Of a stretch of 64,000 bases of DNA, positions 17,999 to 29,855 are shown piece by piece. The stretch's first letter is position 1; each line of letters begins with the position of its first letter. The stretch is taken from NCBI GenBank assembly GCA_035561135.1, contig DATMYA010000008.1, forward strand, positions 372,001 through 436,000, given 5' to 3'. Under the pieces are notes generated by a model that was not told the origin of the DNA, made no database searches, and saw only the letters and a program-made list of their open reading frames with translations. Position numbers and translations under genes: made by a program. The DNA comes from Clostridia bacterium. Lineage in GTDB: Bacteria > Acidobacteriota > Terriglobia > Terriglobales > Acidobacteriaceae.

Positions 17999-18655
17999 CT
18001 ACATCAACAGCGTGACCAGGCCGGTGACTACGAGCGCAGCGGCCCAGACCAGGTTGAGGTTAAACCACGCTGTACGGAGAAGCGCGAGACCGAACTTACG
18101 ATAGACCACCCACGCGACGAGCCCCGTAACCGCAAGGTAGCTGATCGTGTGGACTCCGGTGGCAAGCAGCCCTGCGAGAGGGCTGGCGGCCGCGGGCGTA
18201 TGGTGATGTTGCCCTGCTGTTTGGTTCGCTGCCTCGACAGCACTACTGGCCAGCAGCACCGGTACCACCATCAAACCCGCTCCGTGTGCCGAGGCCATCA
18301 GAAACGACCAGAGCGTCAGGCCCCAGAAGCCCACCTTCATTCGGACCCAACGCGGGTGGTAATGCCGTACCAGACAATAAAGTCCGAGACCGAGCAGGAC
18401 CGCGGCTACGGGGTAGCGAAGGGCCGCAACCGGCAGCGCCTTGCCAAGGAACGTAGCGGCAAGCACCACGCTCCCGATCGCCAATGCGTGACCGAGCGCA
18501 ATCGGGAGAAGCGATTTCGCCACCGCACTTCCCTTTTGCTCCTGCATCCCCAGCGCCACCGCGAAGAGCCATCCCATCCCGGGATTGATTCCGTGGTAGG
18601 CGCCGAGGAGCAGTATCAGCCACAACGCCGTCGAGCCTATCTCCGCATGAATCAT
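17999..18655 (-). CDS. polytopic membrane protein coupled to methanethiol oxidase
   Basis: 218 residues from the ATG at 18655, which overlaps the stop of the upstream gene as ATGA and has GGAGG 4 nt upstream, so the two are translationally coupled. About six membrane helices. The first loop has GAYHGINPGMGWLFAVALGM and a later helix has SFLMASAHGAGLMVVPVL. Histidines in conserved-looking positions within helices recall HupE/UreJ- or nickel/cobalt-type permeases. The loop at about residue 150 is His-rich (GQHHHTP). A role in metal supply (the oxidase family needs copper) or in moving a sulfur product is inference from the coupling. Confidence 0.8.
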   Translation of the reverse strand: MIHAEIGSTALWLILLLGAYHGINPGMGWLFAVALGMQEQKGSAVAKSLLPIALGHALAIGSVVLAATFLGKALPVAALRYPVAAVLLGLGLYCLVRHYHPRWVRMKVGFWGLTLWSFLMASAHGAGLMVVPVLLASSAVEAANQTAGQHHHTPAAASPLAGLLATGVHTISYLAVTGLVAWVVYRKFGLALLRTAWFNLNLVWAAALVVTGLVTLLM

Positions 18656-20067
18656 TGCGCCTCCGAGTAGCAATAGGAGTCCGACGATGCATCGCCTCCT
18701 TCCAGCCGGACTTGGTGCGCGCGCACACCATCGAACTCGACGAAGAACGTCTCATCCAGCTTCATCCCGCCCTTCGGATCCGCGTCCATCTTTACCATCC
18801 AGCTCTTAACTCCATCGGGATAGAACTGTTCGTCCCAAGGGGAGTAGAGCGAATTTGTGAAATAGACGCGCTTGCCGTCGCGGCTGAGCTCGACCATCTG
18901 CGGGCCGCCGTTGAGCGGCTGCTTGGGGTTTTTCGGATGAGCCGCACGGCGTACAATTCCGCCGAGGTGAACCGAGCCGGTCTTCTTCGGATTGACGGGG
19001 TCGGAAACGTCGTACTGAATGAACTCACCGGTTCCCCAACACGAAACATAGAGCCACCGGTCGTCGAGCGACAGGTTAATGTCGGTCACCAGCGGCGCCA
19101 CCGCCTTGAAGCCCTGAAGCAGTGGCGGCAGTTGTTCCGGGTCGGCCGGTTCGGCGGGGATGTCAATCACTTTGCGGACGGCCCACTTGCCGTTCTTACC
19201 GCCGTTTTCGCGGTACCACATCCAGATCGAAGACGAAAGGTCTTTGAGCGAAAGGACGACACTGGCGAACCCATAGGTCTTCTTCGGATCGTGGGCGGGG
19301 CGCAACTCAAGCACCATCTGTTGCTCCGCACCTAAATCCAGTTCCTGCAGATGGCGGCGCTTGTCAAGGTCCCAGATGTGCAGCTTGTGGCCATACCTGC
19401 CGGCCAGCAGCAGCTCCGGGTTGACCCCGTCCTTCACCATGTTCGGCGTGCCCCATTCGGAGGTGACCATGGTGTCGTGCCCAAGATGCCACCAGAAATC
19501 GTAGGCAAGTTGCTGTGGGCCGCGCTCCTGTTCCCACTGGCCCTTCAGCTCAAACGTGTTCGAATCCATCAGGAAAATGCCGCCGGGGCCGTCTCCGCTG
19601 GGCGAGCCGAGGGCACTCCCGTAAACTCCGTCGGGGCCACAATGGATCGTGTGGGGCGCGCTGTATCCGGTCTTCTTGATGAACTCTTCGGGCTCGATCA
19701 CCTTCACGATTTTCGGCTGCTTTGGGTTCACTTTCGTATCCAGGATGTGAACTCGCGACGACCCGATCCCCGGTACGATCAGGTAGCGACGCTCCATGTG
19801 CGGATGCGGCGCCTGCGGGCAAAGGCACGCGCTGCACGCATTCCACCCGAAGTGGTGCAATTCATTATCGTTGTTTGGAAAATCCACTTGGGCGATCAGA
19901 CGGCCGTACTCGGAAGATCTCGGCTCGACGTCAATGACGCCCAAGGCGTCGCGCTTTCCGTTCTTGCCAACGTTGAGCAGCGCAACGTAAGCGAGGCGTT
20001 CTGGAGGGGCCTGCATTGCCATGGCCGGTGAAGGGTAAAAGGTGGGGTCGGGACGCATCAGCGGCAT
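18652..20067 (-). CDS. mtoX: methanethiol oxidase / selenium-binding protein SBP56 family
   Basis: 471 residues, the family's usual length. The ATG at 20067 has AAGGAG 6 nt upstream. The signature NELHHFGWNACSACLC (H71, H72, C78, C81) corresponds to the conserved His/Cys segment of human SELENBP1 and bacterial MtoX. Beta-propeller-like repeats follow, with conserved PHTIHCGPDGVY, HLGHDTMVTSEWGTPNM and DINLSLDDRWLYVSCWGTGE. Characterised members oxidise methanethiol to formaldehyde, hydrogen sulfide and hydrogen peroxide using copper. No signal peptide is evident here, whereas some MtoX proteins are periplasmic. The coupled downstream membrane protein is a likely partner. The gene symbol is by family, not by demonstrated activity. 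Confidence 0.9.
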   Translation of the reverse strand: MPLMRPDPTFYPSPAMAMQAPPERLAYVALLNVGKNGKRDALGVIDVEPRSSEYGRLIAQVDFPNNDNELHHFGWNACSACLCPQAPHPHMERRYLIVPGIGSSRVHILDTKVNPKQPKIVKVIEPEEFIKKTGYSAPHTIHCGPDGVYGSALGSPSGDGPGGIFLMDSNTFELKGQWEQERGPQQLAYDFWWHLGHDTMVTSEWGTPNMVKDGVNPELLLAGRYGHKLHIWDLDKRRHLQELDLGAEQQMVLELRPAHDPKKTYGFASVVLSLKDLSSSIWMWYRENGGKNGKWAVRKVIDIPAEPADPEQLPPLLQGFKAVAPLVTDINLSLDDRWLYVSCWGTGEFIQYDVSDPVNPKKTGSVHLGGIVRRAAHPKNPKQPLNGGPQMVELSRDGKRVYFTNSLYSPWDEQFYPDGVKSWMVKMDADPKGGMKLDETFFVEFDGVRAHQVRLEGGDASSDSYCYSEAQ

Positions 20068-20372
20068 ACATTTCTCCTTCTGCGAACAATCGCCGAAAAA
20101 GATTTGCCGGCCGGTGTTTCATCTACGTCTACGTCGCAGCCGCAAGGACCACGAAGAGGCCCTGGTCAAGGAGAGCCATGGCAAACGCTGGACCGGGCAA
20201 CGCCTGCAAGCCAGCAGCCTAGAGGGGAACGCACGGCTGTTGGTCGCCGCAAAGCATACTACGTCTTACACCCCATTGGTGAAGTGACCACAATTTTTCG
20301 AGCAGCACGGACATCGCCACAGAAAACTTAGAGATTCTATGCAAGCAAGGTGGGATCGGTCGGTTAGAGAGT
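20068..20372. other. gene-free stretch upstream of mtoX
   Basis: 305 bp between the mtoX start and the tRNA 3' end. Several short overlapping frames are open on the plus strand but have no start signal or recognisable protein. The promoter of mtoX should lie here; I cannot place it. Confidence 0.4.
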
Positions 20373-20450
20373 TGGCGTCCCCGACGGGATTCGAACCCGT
20401 GTTATCGCCGTGAAAGGGCGGTGTCCTAGGCCGGGCTAGACGACGGGGAC
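20373..20450 (-). tRNA. tRNA-Glu (TTC)
   Basis: The minus strand gives a full cloverleaf: acceptor GTCCCCG pairing with CGGGGAC, D-arm containing TCTAGCCCGGCCTAGGA, anticodon stem CCGCC/GGCGA with loop CTTTCAC (anticodon TTC at 20414-20412), T-arm ACGGG-TTCGAAT-CCCGT, discriminator G and an encoded CCA (20375-20373). Confidence 0.97.
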
Positions 20451-20684
20451 GCAGCAAAGGCAGGAAACTGCGAACTGCACCGGACAAGTCATACTACCAA
20501 CCAACAAAGCAGAGTGTCAAAGGCGAGCGTCCGTTTCCACATTGCTTCCCGTCTCCGTGCTCGCACTAATGTTGCCTGCTGATGGACTTGAACTTCCCCG
20601 GGCAGCGATGCGAACGCGATCCCGAACCTGCCGTAGAATGAATCTCTGGGCTCATGGCCCCAATGTAACGCACGGTAGGATTCG

Positions 20685-21278
20685 ATGGCAGACACTCTGT
20701 ACCTGAGCCTCTGGTTTCCCGGTTTCGATGCTGAAGACATGTTGCCGCGCGCCGCGGCCGTAATGCGGCAGTTCCCTTATTCTGCCACCGAGCCCGGCGT
20801 TAGCTACATCGCCGTGCAACCGATCGACTGGGCGCAACCCACCATTCTCGAGCGGCGCATGATTCCGCCAGCAACCCCAGAACAGGTGGCCGAGATCGTC
20901 GCCGACTTCGCGCAAGAGGACTACGCCCTCGTCTTTGAGGCTTACTGGGATCTGTGGACGCCTTCCGAAACCGGGGAGACCTGGGTTGAGAAGCCGCTGA
21001 AGGTGCGCTTCATCGTTCACGGTGTCGCTTTCGATGAGGGCGTTTACGAAGAGCACGGTCACATCGAAATCGATTTCGGGTTGGACTTCCCTTTCCTGTA
21101 CGAGGAAATGGAACTCACGCCCGAGAACGAGGAGAAGGTAAAGGCCAACGTCGCGAAGCTGGTCGACTTCAGCGCTCGCGTCGAGAAGAACTGCAACATC
21201 ACCGGACGCGTGCTGTGGAATGAGACTGAAGAGAACCTCGCGCAGAGACTTATCTCGCGATTGCAGCGCGTGCAGTAA
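20685..21278 (+). CDS. hypothetical soluble acidic protein
   Basis: 197 residues from the ATG at 20685. No signal peptide or membrane helix. Rich in Glu, Asp and aromatic residues (DYALVFEAYWDLWTPSETGE; HIEIDFGLDFPFLYEE). The sequence is mixed alpha/beta with a helical C-terminus ending in LAQRLISRLQRV. I do not recognise the family. It stands alone between tRNA-Glu and a convergent receptor gene, sharing a bidirectional terminator with the latter. Codon use and composition are like the neighbours, so this looks like a resident gene. Confidence 0.75.
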   Translation: MADTLYLSLWFPGFDAEDMLPRAAAVMRQFPYSATEPGVSYIAVQPIDWAQPTILERRMIPPATPEQVAEIVADFAQEDYALVFEAYWDLWTPSETGETWVEKPLKVRFIVHGVAFDEGVYEEHGHIEIDFGLDFPFLYEEMELTPENEEKVKANVAKLVDFSARVEKNCNITGRVLWNETEENLAQRLISRLQRVQ

Positions 21279-21318
21279 AAACCGCCGCCGGAGTCGCTGA
21301 CGTTCCGAAAATGAAAAA

Positions 21319-21343
21319 GCCGTTCGCGCTTATCGCGGACGGC
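21319..21343. terminator. bidirectional rho-independent terminator
   Basis: GCCGTTCGCG and CGCGGACGGC form a 10-bp stem (one G-T pair) with loop CTTAT. It is flanked by AAAA on the left and CTTTGTTTT on the right, so it can work for both converging genes. Confidence 0.85.
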
Positions 21344-21361
21344 CTTTGTTTTACGAGCAAA

Positions 21362-24300
21362 TCAGAAACTGAGGCGCAGACCGAATTGGATGTTGCGTGG
21401 TCCACCACCACCCAGGAACGGGTTGCCAGTGCCAACGTCAGGCGTCGCAACCGTTGCCAGGCTGCCAGTTCCCACCATCCGCTGGCTGCCGTTGATCGTC
21501 TTGATTTCCGAGCCGTTGGTGAACATATCCACCGAAAAATTCGGCAGCAGCGGACTGCTGAAGTTCGGGTGATTGAAGATGTTGAAGAAATCCACGCGGA
21601 ACTGCAGATCCGCGCGCTCGCCTATCCGAGTAGTCTTCTGGAGCGAGAAGTCGAAATTCGCGTAATTTGGCCCGTTGAAGGCGTTACGGCCAAGGTTTCC
21701 GAAATGGAAGGTGGACGGGTCGCAGGCGTCTGCGACGATCGTGCATGGTGCAGCGAACGCCGACAGGTTTAGCAGCTGGAAAGGTGCTTTTGTTCCGCCC
21801 GCGAAGGGATCACCGACGACGTCGGGACGTCCGAAGAATTCTCCGCTGCCGTTGAAATCGTCGAAGAAGTTGAGGTTGTACGGTTGCCCCGTCGAGTATG
21901 TGACGATGCCGTTCACCGACCATCCTGAGGTCAGCACTGGAGCGGCCCCAAACTTCGGCAGCTCGTAGTTCCAGAACCACTGCAAGCGATGACGATTGTC
22001 GAAGTTCGAACTGGCGCGCTCGGCCGATGGGTTGTAGCTGTTGTCAGGCTGCGCCGCGTTAGGTACGTAATCCTGACCATCGCTGGCATTGTCGATCGAG
22101 TGTCCCCAGGTGTAGTTCAATGTCGAGTTGATGCCGTGCCATCCGCGAATTCGCAGGCTCGACTGAAGCGAGTTGTAGCTGGACGCTGCAGTGGACTCGA
22201 ACTCGTTGACGTAACCGAGGCCGGGAAACGGCCGGTCGCCGGTTGCGAGATTCGTGACCTGGTTGATGTCCCTGTAGCGGAACAGCTTGCGACCGGCGGA
22301 ACCCACATAACCGATTTGCGCGGCAATGTTCTTCGTGAGCTGCTGCTCCACGTTCAAATTGAAATTTTGAACGTACGGAGTTCGCATCTTCTGCGATACC
22401 GTGAACACGTCCCCTGCCGAATAACCCGTGAACACCGGTAACGCACTGGCGATTGGCCCGGCAGAGAATACAAATCCGATATCGTTGTACGCCGGCCCTG
22501 GGTTGAAGGTATTCCACGGCAATTGACCGACGAAGAAGTCTTGCGAGAAAGCGTCGTAGAACAGGCCCCAACCTGCGCGCACAACCGTTTTTCCACTGCC
22601 AGTCAGGTCGTAAGCGAAGCTTAGGCGCGGGCCGAAATTGTTGTAATCCTTCGGATAAAGTTCCGTTGGCTTCACCAACGTACCGCTGGGTCCGAGGATG
22701 CTGAAGCGTCCCTTCTCTTCCCCGATTACGCCGTAGTAATCCCAGCGCATTCCGTAGTTCAGGGTCAAGCGATCCGTCAGTCGCCAGTTGTCCTGAACGT
22801 AGAAACCATGATTGTTCTGGAACGTTCCACGCCGCGAGTCACCAGTCGCCGAGCGTCCGCCTGTGGGTACGCCTTGCAGGAAATCGGTCAAGGTGTCGAA
22901 AACCAACTTGCCGCGATAGCCCGCGTCGAAAAAGCCGTTCACAAATGTGCGCCGGAACTCGTATCCGTACTTCCAGCTATGGCTACCTTTCGTCCACGAC
23001 GCATTCGTAAAGTACTGCCAGTTTGTATCCGTGCGTCCGCGAGGAACGCTCGGCGTTGCGCCAATGCTACTGAAATCACCTACCTGGATCAGCGGCAGGC
23101 CGAAGTCGCGGGGGTTGGCGTCCGCAACCAGCGTGTTCAGGCCAATCGAGCGAGGATCGAAATTAATGTCTTGCGCGAGGAAGTCCTCGTGGAAACGGTT
23201 CCAACCGGTGCGGAACTCCAGAAGGAAGCTGGGGCTGATGATGTGCGTGTAAGACAGCGACAGGATATTGACGCGCGTCGGCGTGACCGTGTTGTAACCC
23301 GGCGCGGAGCCGCCGCCACCTACGAGCCCAAGCGGGAAGCTCTGCTTACTGTCGCCGAAAAAGTAGCGGCCTGTCAGCAGGTTGTGTTTATTGTGTCCGC
23401 CGAGGTGCTGGTCGATCTTCGCAATCAGGCTGTCAACCCGGTTGTAGAACGGAGTGTTGAACTGTACATTGCCGTCTGTAGCGGGCAGCGCAATCCCCCA
23501 GGGATTTCGGTTCAGCAAGTTCTGAATGACGGGATTCGAAACACCCCCGGCAGCAGCGATATCTGCCTGCGTGGGCACCGTTCCTACCGTTGGCAGACCG
23601 CCATGCTCGCGCTGACCCTCATAGGCCAGGAAGAAGAAGGTGCGGTCTTTCGCAACCGGGCCGCCGAGCGACGCTCCAAACTGATCGTTATGGAAGCTGT
23701 TCTGCTGTTCGCTCGAAGCGTTGAAGTAATTGCGCGCATCGAAACGGTCGTCGCGCAGAAATCCGTAAAGCGTTCCGTGCAGGTTGTTGGTGCCGGACTT
23801 GGTGACCAGGTTAACGACCGCACCGGAATTGCGGCCATACTCGGCTTCCACGCCCGAGAGCACGGGAATCTCCGCCAGCGCATCAACGGGCAGGATGGTT
23901 GCCGGCGTTCCAAAAACTCCGGCCTCATTGATCGAGGGCAGGTTGCGATAGCCATCGTTCATGTCCGTGCCATCGAGCATGTAGTTGTTCGAGCGTCCAC
24001 GATTGCCGTTGACGCTGAACAGACCGAACGAACCGGGCGAGTCCGTTGAGCCCACTGGATCACCGGTCGCGCCCGGGACCAGAACCAGCAGTTTGGTGAA
24101 ATCTCGGCCATTCACGGGCATGTCAACGGCGGCCGGCCCCTCGATGGTTCCGCCCATGACGTTGCTGCTGGTCTCGATCAAGGGAATGGCGGCCGTGACT
24201 TCCACCTTCTCCTCTACCTGACCGGGCGTCAAAGCGATATTCGCGCGGGAAACACTGCCCACGGTGACAGCCACGCCACGCAATGTCTGCGTACGGAAGC

Positions 24301-24550
24301 CGGACTTCGTTGCGCTGATGTCGTAGTTGCCGGGTGGCAGTTCGGTGACAGTGAAGTAGCCGGTGTCACCCGTCTGTGCCAGGCGAGAGAGCCCAGTGCC
24401 GGCGCTGATAATCCTTACTTCCGCCCCGGGTACCGCGGCACCGGAGCTATCCGTGATGGTGCCCGCGATGCTACCGCGGAATGACTGAGAAGCTAAGGGT
24501 AGTACCGAGAGAAACATCAAAAACAGCACGACCTGAAACCGACGTGACAT
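21362..24550 (-). CDS. Oar-like TonB-dependent receptor with carboxypeptidase-regulatory-like domain
   Basis: 1062 residues. The ATG at 24550 is chosen (AAGGAG 6 nt upstream, then a signal peptide ending ASQ) over an ATG 17 codons earlier. A regulatory-like beta-sandwich spans residues 25-110 (IAGTITDSSGAAVPGAEVRI), then a plug-like region with DMPVNGRDFTKLLVLVPGAT and SGAVVNLVTKSGTNNLHGTL, and a long barrel ending in LRLSF. It is of the same family as the other two receptors in the window, and close in plan to the one at 1777-5061; the NGR-FQ/T-LL motif is shared. The ligand is unknown. It appears to be a single-gene unit, ending at the bidirectional terminator. Confidence 0.9.
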   Translation of the reverse strand: MSRRFQVVLFLMFLSVLPLASQSFRGSIAGTITDSSGAAVPGAEVRIISAGTGLSRLAQTGDTGYFTVTELPPGNYDISATKSGFRTQTLRGVAVTVGSVSRANIALTPGQVEEKVEVTAAIPLIETSSNVMGGTIEGPAAVDMPVNGRDFTKLLVLVPGATGDPVGSTDSPGSFGLFSVNGNRGRSNNYMLDGTDMNDGYRNLPSINEAGVFGTPATILPVDALAEIPVLSGVEAEYGRNSGAVVNLVTKSGTNNLHGTLYGFLRDDRFDARNYFNASSEQQNSFHNDQFGASLGGPVAKDRTFFFLAYEGQREHGGLPTVGTVPTQADIAAAGGVSNPVIQNLLNRNPWGIALPATDGNVQFNTPFYNRVDSLIAKIDQHLGGHNKHNLLTGRYFFGDSKQSFPLGLVGGGGSAPGYNTVTPTRVNILSLSYTHIISPSFLLEFRTGWNRFHEDFLAQDINFDPRSIGLNTLVADANPRDFGLPLIQVGDFSSIGATPSVPRGRTDTNWQYFTNASWTKGSHSWKYGYEFRRTFVNGFFDAGYRGKLVFDTLTDFLQGVPTGGRSATGDSRRGTFQNNHGFYVQDNWRLTDRLTLNYGMRWDYYGVIGEEKGRFSILGPSGTLVKPTELYPKDYNNFGPRLSFAYDLTGSGKTVVRAGWGLFYDAFSQDFFVGQLPWNTFNPGPAYNDIGFVFSAGPIASALPVFTGYSAGDVFTVSQKMRTPYVQNFNLNVEQQLTKNIAAQIGYVGSAGRKLFRYRDINQVTNLATGDRPFPGLGYVNEFESTAASSYNSLQSSLRIRGWHGINSTLNYTWGHSIDNASDGQDYVPNAAQPDNSYNPSAERASSNFDNRHRLQWFWNYELPKFGAAPVLTSGWSVNGIVTYSTGQPYNLNFFDDFNGSGEFFGRPDVVGDPFAGGTKAPFQLLNLSAFAAPCTIVADACDPSTFHFGNLGRNAFNGPNYANFDFSLQKTTRIGERADLQFRVDFFNIFNHPNFSSPLLPNFSVDMFTNGSEIKTINGSQRMVGTGSLATVATPDVGTGNPFLGGGGPRNIQFGLRLSF

Positions 24551-24813
24551 CTTGCTCTCCTTGCGGAAATAGGTTGGGAACCTACAGCACAAAGGCAACA
24601 TGTTCAGAAAACCATGTTTTAGAAACCAATAGGTCGGAGCCCCACAGTTGGCAGGATTATAGCTGACTTTCTACGCAAGCACATTGGAAACAGTAATTTG
24701 AGCGACGAAAGTTGCAGTAACCACTTAAGCAACGGCAGGCGCGCCCGTAGAGATCGGCTCCCCATCGAGAGCAGGCGAGGGCGGCTGCTCGATGTTCTTC
24801 TTATCCGTTTGGC

Positions 24814-25989
24814 TTAACCGCCGGGACGCGAGAGAACGTGCGTAAAGCGTTGCTTCAGGTTCAGGAACGGAGTCTCCAGCCAGCGATACGACGCCGCTGA
24901 CAGCGCAATCGTGATGCTTAGTGCGACCGCATTGCGCAGCATGTAACGCGCGAAGCTGGAATCGTAATGAGGAACGATGTAGTCGCTCGACATGAGGCCG
25001 AGGATGTGGAAGACGTAGAGGCCGTACGAAATGCGTCCGAGGTACACGAACGCGCTCTTGCGGAGTGGTGCAGATTCGCAAAGGAACGCCAGCAGTAAAG
25101 CGATGCTTCCGAGGGCGACCGCAGGATACCCCAGCATGATTCGCGAAACGGTGAGCGGATCACCTTTGATCTGCCAGTAACTACCGGCGGCGGCGAGAGC
25201 GACCACTCCGAACGCAACCAGTGCTACGCGAGCCAGCGTCGAGAGTTGCGGCGCGCGACCGCGCAAGAAGATGGCGGCGAGGATTCCGAGCGCAATAGGA
25301 TCGAGCTGCGCAAAAGTGTTGCACCACACCTGCGTTTCGGTTGCGCCGTGCGTCCCGAGATACAAACGTGTCAGGCTCGCGATGCCGAGCAGCAGTACAG
25401 CGAATGCCAAAAGGAATGGCTGGCGCAGGCGTCGCATCGCAGCTGGCCAGAAAATATAGAACTGCTCCTCGATCGAAACGCTCCACAACGGGAAGATTAC
25501 AGACGAAGGAAAGCCTTTGAAAACGATCCACCAATTGCCGGAGAGAGCAGTAAACGCGAGAGCCGTATTCCAGGGCAGTTGCTGGCCCGGCATAAAGATG
25601 GCGAGCGCAGCCGCAACCGCCAGGAAAGCAAAGTAAAGCGGCCATATGCGCAGAATACGCCGCATGTAGAAAGCGCGAAGATCCACGTCCCCAAGCAAAG
25701 CACGTTCCCGCAGCAGCAACTCTGTGATGAGATACGCGCTCAGGACAAAGAATAAATTTACCCCGAATGCGCCTGAGGCTCCGATGGCGGCGAAGAGGCG
25801 CGCCATCACGATGGGAACATTCATCGCCGTGTAGAACGCCGGATCATGCGGCAGCGCGTGATGCAGAAACACCATGAAAAACGCGAAAAAACGCAGGATG
25901 TCGAGTTCGGGATGATAGAAGCGCTTTGTGGCCGAGCGGGTGCGCTCTTCGGCCACCGCCTGGGTCCAGTTCGAAGTAATCGTCGCCAA
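24814..25989 (-). CDS. membrane acyltransferase, OafA/YrhL (acyltransferase 3) family
   Basis: 391 residues from a TTG start; no better start is visible. The family opening is clear: FYHPELDILRFFAFFMVFLHH, with the catalytic-type His near residues 42-43, in TM1. The R-x-x-R-I-x-P motif appears as RRILRIWPLYF, followed by LWSVSIEEQFYIFWP. About ten membrane helices, ending in a basic tail. These enzymes transfer acetyl or other acyl groups to cell-surface sugars such as O-antigen, exopolysaccharide or peptidoglycan. The acceptor cannot be told from this window since no glycan cluster surrounds it. Confidence 0.9.
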   Translation of the reverse strand: MATITSNWTQAVAEERTRSATKRFYHPELDILRFFAFFMVFLHHALPHDPAFYTAMNVPIVMARLFAAIGASGAFGVNLFFVLSAYLITELLLRERALLGDVDLRAFYMRRILRIWPLYFAFLAVAAALAIFMPGQQLPWNTALAFTALSGNWWIVFKGFPSSVIFPLWSVSIEEQFYIFWPAAMRRLRQPFLLAFAVLLLGIASLTRLYLGTHGATETQVWCNTFAQLDPIALGILAAIFLRGRAPQLSTLARVALVAFGVVALAAAGSYWQIKGDPLTVSRIMLGYPAVALGSIALLLAFLCESAPLRKSAFVYLGRISYGLYVFHILGLMSSDYIVPHYDSSFARYMLRNAVALSITIALSAASYRWLETPFLNLKQRFTHVLSRPGG

Positions 25990-26284
25990 GTGCGGGGAAG
26001 GTCCTGAGTTTTAGTTTTCAGTCCAGAGGAGTGTAGCAGGTGAGCTGGCGATTTGCGCCAGCGTAGAACAAGGGAATGAAGACGCCTCGGAACTGCCAAT
26101 GGATGGGTGTAGCACACCAGCGTCTCAGAACGGCTTAGCAACAGCTCTGATATCCAGCGCAATTCCATACATCGTTCAGCGTCTCGCGGCAACTAACCAT
26201 CCATTGCTGCAACCAATAGGTTAGGCATCGCGTGTGGGGTTGCGCGCAAGTTGCCGGACACCGTTAAAAGCCGCGAGGACAAGT

Positions 26285-26857
26285 ATGAGGAAGGTTGGTT
26301 TGGCGGGCTTGTTAGTTCTGATGGCGTGCATCGGAAGCCAGGCGCAGATAGACACACAACATATGTCGGCGGGGATCGGTTTCACCCACATGACTGGCGA
26401 CTTCGGGCCTGATGGGTTCGAAGGCAGCGTCGCCGTGCATCCGAACCGGTGGCTTTCGCTGGCGGGCGAGGTGAGCGCGCTCTGGTCGACGGTGCGAACA
26501 AATGACATCAAGGTCACCGACAGGATACAGAACTACCAGGCAGGACCACGGGTTCACTTCTATCGGGCCTTCGCTAATCCGAAGTGGGTGCCGTTTGCTC
26601 ACCTGCTATTCGGTGTTAGTCACCAGAGCACCAGTATTCAGAATGGCCCGGAGGCTTCCGACACCAGTTACTCATGGTCGCTGGGCGGCGGCACGGATTA
26701 CGATTTCAACCGCAAGGTCAGTGGACGTCTGAAAGCGGAGTTCCTGCGCACGACGTTCGAGTCGATCGGCCGTACTCGTGGCCGTTTCACCGTTGGGATC
26801 ATGTACCACTTCGGCGGCGGTATAAGGCGCGGAAGAATCCCGGTCACCACGCCGTAG
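26285..26857 (+). CDS. small outer-membrane beta-barrel protein
   Basis: 190 residues. The ATG at 26285 is chosen for the Shine-Dalgarno GAGGAC and the signal peptide right after it (MRKVGLAGLLVLMACIGSQAQ). The mature part is made of alternating strands typical of OmpA/OmpW-like 8-stranded barrels (GIGFTHMTGDFGPDGFEGSV; RFTVGIMYHFGGGIRR at the end). No ligand motif is visible. It resembles the barrel at 44139-44741 in plan. It converges on ppdK, whose terminator lies between the two. Confidence 0.8.
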   Translation: MRKVGLAGLLVLMACIGSQAQIDTQHMSAGIGFTHMTGDFGPDGFEGSVAVHPNRWLSLAGEVSALWSTVRTNDIKVTDRIQNYQAGPRVHFYRAFANPKWVPFAHLLFGVSHQSTSIQNGPEASDTSYSWSLGGGTDYDFNRKVSGRLKAEFLRTTFESIGRTRGRFTVGIMYHFGGGIRRGRIPVTTP

Positions 26858-26969
26858 CCTTAAACTGCAGTCCAGAAAAAACGCGGTCTAAATGCCAAGG
26901 ATGGAGTAAGCAAGAGCTTCCTTGTAAAGTCCAGGATCGCGATAAGCGAAGTTTGTGGCGAAAAAAGAA

Positions 26970-26992
26970 AGGGGCACGCGCGAAGCGTGCCC
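26970..26992 (-). terminator. rho-independent terminator of ppdK
   Basis: On the minus strand GGGGCACGC and GCGTGCCCC form a 9-bp stem with a 5-nt loop, followed by TTTCTTTTTT. It lies 39 nt after the ppdK stop. Confidence 0.9.
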
Positions 26993-27030
26993 CGTCTCTT
27001 TGGCGGACGCATGGTCCGACAATGCAACTA

Positions 27031-29769
<2,739 letters not shown>

Positions 29770-29855
29770 TTTAGATACCTCTGATTACTTGTGCCATAGC
29801 GACTGCTAGTAGTGCGTGTGCATCTCGCGTCGAGCTTTCGCCCTCGCCATGAAAA

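Noticed and set aside
20042-20331. Overlapping short plus-strand frames beside tRNA-Glu, considered as a gene remnant or integrated element
   Set aside because: No integrase, no direct repeat of the tRNA 3' end and no recognisable protein; left as a gene-free stretch.
22808-24049. 413-codon plus-strand frame inside the third receptor gene
   Set aside because: Shadow of the receptor gene; composition is Arg/Val rich without hydrophobic core pattern or domain.
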